47,573 bases of DNA, taken from positions 1 to 47,573 of the forward strand of contig NZ_AQHR01000069.1 of the NCBI RefSeq assembly GCF_000390185.1, in the 5' to 3' direction. Position numbers and translations under genes: made by a program. Shown here piece after piece: positions 42,888-47,573 of the stretch. Each line of letters begins with the position of its first letter. Position 1 is the stretch's first letter. Source of the DNA: Lunatimonas lonarensis. Its GTDB lineage: Bacteria > Bacteroidota > Bacteroidia > Cytophagales > Cyclobacteriaceae. Below the pieces are notes generated by a model. The model worked only from the letters and a program-made list of their open reading frames with translations. It searched no databases and had not been told where the DNA came from.

Positions 42888-43245
42888 TTTTATAATTACA
42901 TCATAAAGAATGGTTTTTTTATGGTCTTCTAGTATAGACTTCACTGTTTTTGGTAGGTGCTATTAGAGGTTTTTCTTTAGTTCTGATTTAATAACCGAAC
43001 CCCTTTTCTAAAGTCAAATCGCCAACCCTGTAGGCGGTAGGATCGTGTGGGCATTTTGCCTAACACAGGGGTTTTTCTACCTGTGTCCTATCCTTCGGGT
43101 GGTTAGATTCCCATTTTCATCGTTTATTTGGGCTGTTTGGCATACCAGGGGCGAAACTGGATTCTATGGCTAGAATCCAACGCGTGTTTGTTGTTTCCAA
43201 TCCGGAATTTTTCCTATATTTCTTTTCTGAAAACCCTCTACGGAT
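42888..43245. other. Intergenic region with hairpins before the desaturase gene
   Basis: No gene seen. A 7-bp stem ACACAGG/CCTGTGT (43063-43069 with 43080-43086) and a 9-bp palindrome TGGATTCTA/TAGAATCCA (43158-43166 with 43171-43179) are present. TATATTTC at 43215-43222, 24 nt before the ATG, is a one-mismatch -7 element for the downstream gene. Confidence 0.4.
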
Positions 43246-44535
43246 ATGGAACTGTATGCCAAAGTGCTCAACTATACCATGCCGGTCTTTCTCCTCCTGA
43301 TTTTGGTGGAGCAGCTGGCCGCCCGGCGTATGGGCAAGCAGGTAAACCGCAGCCTCGACAGTGTATCCAGTATCAGTTCCGGAATGACCAACGTTATCAA
43401 GGATGTACTGGGGCTTACCATATCCCTACTGACCTACGATTGGTTGGTGGGGCATGTAGCGATCTTTAAGATCAACGCCACCTGGCTTACCTATGCGGTG
43501 ACAATTTTGGTCATCGATTTCAAAGGCTACTGGGTGCATCGCTGGGAACACCGTGTCAACATCCTGTGGAACCGCCACGTGATCCACCACAGCAGTGAGG
43601 AGTTTAACCTAAGCTGCGCCCTGCGGCAGACCGTGTCTACCGTGTTTGACTACTTTGCCTTTTTGTTGCTGCCTGCCGCCGTGCTGGGAGTGCCCGTAGA
43701 GGTCATGGCTGTCGTGGCACCTATCCACCTATTTTTGCAGTTTTGGTACCATACCCGCTTGATCGGCAAGATGGGTGTTTTGGAAAAAATCATCGTCACC
43801 CCCTCCCACCACCGGGTGCACCATGCCATCAATCCCATCTACATGGACCGGAATTTCGGTCAGCTTCTGATCCTGTGGGACAAGTGGTTTGGTACCTTTC
43901 AGGAGGAACTGGAGGAGGAGCCCTGTGTGTATGGGATCACGCGCCCAGCCCGAACCTGGAATCCGCTCAAGATCAATTTTCAGCATTTCTGGCTGCTGCT
44001 GCGGGATGCCTACCACGCCCGAAGTTGGAAGGATAAGCTGCGGATCTGGTTTATGCCCACCGGCTGGAGACCGGAGGACGTGAAACAACGATACCCCGTT
44101 TACACCATCGCCGACCTGCAAGCCTATGCAAAATACGACCCTCCGGGATCAAGTGGGTTCAGTATCTGGGCCTGGACGCAGCTGCTGGTCTGTTATGGGC
44201 TGTTGATCTATTTGTTCGCTCACCTAGTCACTATTGGTTTCAGTCATGCGGCCGTATATGGGGGCTTTTTGGTGCTTTCCATCTATGCATTTACCGAGTT
44301 GATGGACCGCAATCCACATGCCTGGGCGTTTGAGCTGGTCAAGGCTACGGTGGGCCTGGGGATCATCTACTGGCTGGGGGATTGGTTTGGCGCATCGCAG
44401 CAGTATCCCTGGCTTACCCCGTTGGTGGGCGCCTACCAGGTACTGTCCTTTTTTGTGTCGGCCTATTTTTCGGCTGCAATCCGAGCCGGGCAGCCATTGC
44501 CGGAGGCAGAAAGCGTCCATCAGCACGGAGCCTAG
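43246..44535 (+). CDS. Sterol desaturase / fatty acid hydroxylase family membrane protein
   Basis: 429 residues with several hydrophobic segments. The diiron histidine clusters of the fatty acid hydroxylase superfamily are clear: [20 protein letters not shown] (HxxxH and HxxHH) and [10 protein letters not shown] (HHxxHH). The first 290 residues are the enzyme; about 300-420 add further transmembrane helices with no catalytic motif I know. It would hydroxylate or desaturate a lipid in the membrane. The start at 43246 follows a one-mismatch -7 element. It ends 4 bp into the convergent GNAT gene. Confidence 0.88.
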   Translation: MELYAKVLNYTMPVFLLLILVEQLAARRMGKQVNRSLDSVSSISSGMTNVIKDVLGLTISLLTYDWLVGHVAIFKINATWLTYAVTILVIDFKGYWVHRWEHRVNILWNRHVIHHSSEEFNLSCALRQTVSTVFDYFAFLLLPAAVLGVPVEVMAVVAPIHLFLQFWYHTRLIGKMGVLEKIIVTPSHHRVHHAINPIYMDRNFGQLLILWDKWFGTFQEELEEEPCVYGITRPARTWNPLKINFQHFWLLLRDAYHARSWKDKLRIWFMPTGWRPEDVKQRYPVYTIADLQAYAKYDPPGSSGFSIWAWTQLLVCYGLLIYLFAHLVTIGFSHAAVYGGFLVLSIYAFTELMDRNPHAWAFELVKATVGLGIIYWLGDWFGASQQYPWLTPLVGAYQVLSFFVSAYFSAAIRAGQPLPEAESVHQHGA

Positions 44536-44951
44536 CGGAGATTTTCCACCTCTTCAAGGGTATAGCAGTGATCATGTCGGGTCATGCCGATCCGCGGATA
44601 GTAGTCTACGGCCTTGGGGGCCGCTATCAGGATCAGCTTCGCCATTGGCGCCGCCAGCTTGGTACGGCGTATCAGTTCCTTGCCGATCCCCTGTTTTTGG
44701 TAGGCACTATCCACGGCCAGATCCGAAAGGTAGGTGCAAAACGAAAAATCGCTCAGTGCCCGCGAAACACCTACCAGCAGGTCCCCATCCCTTGCAGTGA
44801 CGATCAGGTTGGCATGCCGCAGCATGGAGGCGAGACGGGACTCGTCATCAACCGGGCGTCGTTCACCCAGGGTGGACCGCCGGAGAAGCGAGGCAAATTC
44901 CTCCACTGTCAACTCATTTTCGGTTTGGTATAGTAGGGTCTTTTTTGTCAT
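44532..44951 (-). CDS. GNAT family N-acetyltransferase
   Basis: 139 residues with the GNAT fold: the beta strand [16 protein letters not shown], then the acetyl-CoA-binding loop [12 protein letters not shown] near residues 85-96, and a late [15 protein letters not shown] segment. It transfers an acetyl group from acetyl-CoA to an unknown amine. Convergent with the desaturase gene, with the stops overlapping by 4 bp. Confidence 0.88.
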   Translation of the reverse strand: MTKKTLLYQTENELTVEEFASLLRRSTLGERRPVDDESRLASMLRHANLIVTARDGDLLVGVSRALSDFSFCTYLSDLAVDSAYQKQGIGKELIRRTKLAAPMAKLILIAAPKAVDYYPRIGMTRHDHCYTLEEVENLR

Positions 44952-45109
44952 CTCGTTGGTTTTAAGGGCTCGCTAAGATAACCATTCCTTACCTGTCCCT
45001 TTTAGTGCGGTAGGGATAATTTGCAGATGAATCTCCTCATTTTTTAATTGGCTTGCCTGGGATTGGCTCTGTTGACGTTTCTTCCACCTGAGCTGTTTGG
45101 TGCCAATAG

Positions 45110-45500
45110 TTCTTGTGCTGTCATGATGTTTCATTACCCACGAACAGCAGCGCTACGCTTGGAATTCTTGCGTCCTACTATTTTCCCAAAGCAGGGGTAT
45201 TTGGGTGATACCACGGCCGTAAGCTTTTGATTCCGCGCCTTCGGCGCTTGGGTGGAGTGTTCTCATTCTTCCTTGGGCGTTGCCCAAGGCTACTGATTTG
45301 GCACCGTTGGTGCTTGCAGTTGAATATGTACCAACTTCCCGAAGGGGACTAACCTAGCCAACACGGCTATGGAACCATTCGGGGATCTTTACAAAAGCAT
45401 CGGCGGTGCTGTAATCAGTAACATGGCCTGTCAGGGCTATGCAAACATGTTGTCCCAATCCCCACAATCCCCAACGGTGCGACAATCAATCCCGCAAATA
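45110..45500. repeat. Palindrome-rich intergenic repeat, left copy
   Basis: The 839-bp gap between the GNAT and oxidoreductase genes contains a repeat also found at 46982-47573. Shared pieces are AAAGCAGGGGT, GATTCCGCGCCTT, GGCGCTTGGGTGG, the perfect hairpin CCTTGGGCGTTGCCCAAGG, and GGTGCTTGCAGTT; CATGGCC/GGGCTATG also recurs near 45421-45441. No transposase or coding sequence accompanies it. 44952-45109 and 45501-45790 show no gene. Confidence 0.75.
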
Positions 45501-45790
45501 GCTCGGCCTGTTAGTACTTTTCAGCCGAAAAAGAATCCTTAGTGCGTAAAATAGGATGAACAAAAAAATATTGATGATCAGATATGCATGATTGAGCAAA
45601 TTTGGGGCAGGACCAGTCAGGGAAAAACAGGGATCGTTGCCTGGCCCTAGAATAGGCAGTGGCTGGATTTTAGTGGATACGATTTTCATCGTTTGGCAGA
45701 AAAAGAGTATCTTTAACGTGCCTCTACAGGTCGAAAGAACAAAATTTCCCGTACCCCGTAGTTCAACAATAACCATAAACCAATAAGCCT

Positions 45791-46915
45791 ATGAAATCAC
45801 GCAGAAGTTTTTTACAAAAGCTTACCCTTTCCGCCGCTTCCATTCCCTTTGTTGCGCCTTCGCTGGCCCGGGATTTTTCCGAAATCTCCACCACCGAGGC
45901 CTATCAGGGGCCCATTCTTCGGGTCGCCATTATGGGGCTGGGCAGCTACGGCACCCGGGTGGCGGAAGCCATGAAGGACTGCAAAAAGGCCAAACTGGTG
46001 GGCGTTATCAGCGGTACTCCCTCCAAGGTAACCGAATGGCAATCCAAGTATAATATCCCCGCCAAAAACTGCTACAACTACGAAAACTTCGACGCCATCA
46101 AGGACAATCCCGACATAGACGCCGTATACATCATCACGCCCAACTCCCAGCACAAGGACCAGACCATCCGGGTGGCCCGTGCCGGCAAGCACGTGATCTG
46201 CGAGAAGCCCATGGGGCTAAACGCCAAGGAAGGCCGGGAAATGGTGGCCGAGTGCAAGAAGGCAAACGTACACCTGCTGGTGGGCTATCGCATGCGCTTT
46301 GAAGGCAATACGCTGGAGGTCGTCCGTATGCGGCGGGAAGGAGAACTGGGCAAGATCATGTTCTTTCAGGGCCTGAGCGGCTTCCGGATCGGCGACCCTA
46401 CCCAATGGAGGTTGAATAAAGAACTCGCCGGTGGCGGTGCCATGATGGACATAGGCATCTACTCCGTAAACGGCGCCCGGTATATGGTGGGCGAGGAGCC
46501 TATCTGGGTCACCGCCCAGGAGACCAAGACCGATCCCGTCAAATTCAAGCCCGGGGTGGATGAAACCATCCAGTTTCAGTTTGGATTCCCCAGTGGGGCG
46601 GTGGCGTCCTGCCTGTCTACCTACAACATGAACGGATTGGACAAGTTTTACCTCAATGGGGAAAAGGGATTTGCCGAGATGCAGCCCTCTACCGGTTACG
46701 GTCCCATCCAAGGGCGCACTCACAAGGGTCCCTTGGACAAGCCACACATCACCCATCAGACAGTGCAGATGGACGAGATGTCCGACATTATCCTGGCAGG
46801 CAAAAAACCCGTCCTCCCGGTAGATGGAGAAGAGGGGCTAAAGGACCTGATCATCATCGATGCGATTTACAAAGCCGTAAAGACGGGGAAGAAGGTGGCC
46901 CTAAACTTGACCTAA
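45791..46915 (+). CDS. Tat-exported Gfo/Idh/MocA oxidoreductase
   Basis: 374 residues beginning with a twin-arginine type signal (MKSRRSFLQKLTLSAASIP). The NAD(P)-binding Rossmann motif is MGLGSYGTRVAEA near residue 50. The family's EKPMG motif is near residue 139, and GGGAMMDIGIYSVNGARYM carries the conserved DxxxH-like region, here DIGIY with no His. Such enzymes oxidise or reduce sugars, inositols or related alcohols; Tat export fits the group resembling glucose-fructose oxidoreductase. It stands alone between repeat arrays. Confidence 0.88.
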   Translation: MKSRRSFLQKLTLSAASIPFVAPSLARDFSEISTTEAYQGPILRVAIMGLGSYGTRVAEAMKDCKKAKLVGVISGTPSKVTEWQSKYNIPAKNCYNYENFDAIKDNPDIDAVYIITPNSQHKDQTIRVARAGKHVICEKPMGLNAKEGREMVAECKKANVHLLVGYRMRFEGNTLEVVRMRREGELGKIMFFQGLSGFRIGDPTQWRLNKELAGGGAMMDIGIYSVNGARYMVGEEPIWVTAQETKTDPVKFKPGVDETIQFQFGFPSGAVASCLSTYNMNGLDKFYLNGEKGFAEMQPSTGYGPIQGRTHKGPLDKPHITHQTVQMDEMSDIILAGKKPVLPVDGEEGLKDLIIIDAIYKAVKTGKKVALNLT

Positions 46916-46942
46916 GCAAAAGGGCAACCAACATAGATTAGC

Positions 46943-46980
46943 AGGCCGGCTAGGGGATCTTCTCCGCCGGCTTTGTTCTT
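46943..46980 (+). terminator. Terminator after the Gfo/Idh gene
   Basis: AGGCCGGC (46943-46950) pairs with GCCGGCTT (46966-46973) around a 15-nt loop, followed by TGTTCTT. It lies 28 nt after the stop. The T-run is weak. Confidence 0.5.
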
Positions 46981-46981
46981 A

Positions 46982-47130
46982 CGCCTGCGTCCTATCGATT
47001 TTCCAAAGCAGGGGTGTTGCCACTGGCTGTTGATTCCGCGCCTTTGGCGCTTGGGTGGCGTAGTCGCATGTTTCCTTGGGCGTTGCCCAAGGCTATTGAT
47101 TTGGCACCTTTGGTGCTTGCAGTTAAGTAA
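46982..47130. repeat. Palindrome-rich intergenic repeat, right copy
   Basis: Second copy of the 45110-45500 repeat, with the same order of AAAGCAGGGGT, GATTCCGCGCC, CCTTGGGCGTTGCCCAAGG and GGTGCTTGCAG. It leads directly into the tandem array at 47131. Confidence 0.75.
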
Positions 47131-47573
47131 GCACCAAGGGTACGGTGATCGTTAGCATGGCCTGCTAGGGCTATGCAGAGATATGATTCCAAATTCCGGA
47201 AGCACCAACAGTGTGACCACCGGATTGCGTATACCCATTTTAGTTTTTGGGTTTCCGAATTCTTATGGACCTTTGGTGCTGTTGATTAAATAAGCACCAA
47301 GGGTGCGTTAATCGTTAGCATGGTCTGCTAGGGCTATGCAGACATATGATTCCAAATTCCGGAAGCACCAACAGTGTGACCGCCGGATTGTGTATACCCA
47401 TTTTAGGTTTCCGAATTCTTATGGACCTTTGGTACTGTTGATTAAATAAGCACCAAGGGTGCGTTAATCGTTAGCATGGCCTGCTAGGGCTATGCAGACA
47501 TATGATTCCAAATTCCGGAAGCACCAACGGTGTGACCACCGGATTGCGTATACCCATTTTAGTTTTTGGGTTT
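47131..47573. repeat. Tandem repeat array, units of 163 and 156 bp, cut by the window end
   Basis: GCACCAAGGG recurs at 47131, 47294 and 47450, giving units of 163 bp and 156 bp and a third that runs off the window. The 7-bp difference is a small deletion near TTTTAGTTTTTGGG. Each unit contains GCATGGCC/GGGCTATGC and a TTTGGTGCT/AGCACCAA inverted pair. Nothing coding is seen. Confidence 0.85.

Noticed and set aside
43021-43095. Resemblance between this hairpin region and the tRNA-like RNA (shared TTAGGCAAAA on one strand)
   Set aside because: The match is only about 10-11 nt with different surroundings; it is likely chance, and no cloverleaf can be drawn.
45048-45230. Short plus-strand ORFs inside the 44952-45790 and 46973-47155 repeat regions
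   Set aside because: They fall in the repeated palindromic DNA, differ between copies and show no protein-like composition.
1-47573. CRISPR arrays, integrases, insertion sequence transposases or rRNA operons
   Set aside because: I looked for regularly spaced short repeats, recombinase motifs and rRNA-like sequence and found none. The tandem units at the right edge are too long and unspaced for CRISPR.

Overview
The window looks like a chromosomal segment from a member of the Bacteroidota, probably Cytophagales (Cyclobacteriaceae-like). Supporting signs are repeated promoters of the Bacteroidota type (TTTG, about 20 nt, then TAnnTTTG) with little Shine-Dalgarno signal, a PSD1/DUF1501/beta-propeller gene trio, Bacteroidota-style NusA and IF2, and many secreted or Tat-exported enzymes. 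Most of the window has mid-range GC. The first 9.1 kb is visibly more AT-rich, apart from dndA, and looks acquired.

Layout. (1) 1-9.1 kb: a DNA phosphorothioation (Dnd) island. The minus-strand operon runs dndC-dndD-dndE/ATPase fusion-membrane protein-dndB. Opposite it lie an unknown gene plus dndA, and a divergent small HTH regulator. No dndFGH restriction genes are in view. (2) 9.2-16.4 kb: a membrane-anchored winged-helix regulator divergent from an exported PSD1/DUF1549-DUF1501-propeller operon. (3) 16.39-16.65 kb: an isolated minus-strand unit with a consensus promoter, a tRNA-like RNA with a greatly enlarged variable arm, and a terminator. (4) 16.8-32.8 kb: DUF1801, an M14 carboxypeptidase paired with a degenerate M14 paralogue, two CPA2 antiporters each linked to Usp domains, ferrochelatase, an acetylesterase, a TPR protein, and cysS-M28-galK. 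(5) 32.8-37.8 kb: the rimP-nusA-infB translation/transcription operon. (6) 38-40 kb: an exported TIM-barrel protein and PhnW.

(7) 40.2-42.9 kb is the most unusual region. Three tiny genes, 33-40 codons, encode paralogous peptides. Their last 31 residues align without gaps: a KQWIEPEM leader, and a Gly and a Glu always seven residues apart. Between them lie sulfotransferase plus aspartyl beta-hydroxylase modules. One module is reduced to remnants joined at short repeats, and the other has an intact hydroxylase but an in-frame TAG in the sulfotransferase. I read this as a duplicated and partly decaying RiPP-like (ribosomal, post-translationally modified peptide) locus. No cyclase, protease or exporter is visible, so the class is open.

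(8) 43.2-47.6 kb: a sterol desaturase family membrane protein, a GNAT acetyltransferase and a Tat-exported Gfo/Idh/MocA oxidoreductase. The last is flanked by palindrome-rich intergenic repeats that become a tandem array of about 160 bp units at the right edge. Apart from the Dnd island and the peptide locus, the content is ordinary chromosomal metabolism and housekeeping. All assignments are by reading motifs; no database search was run.
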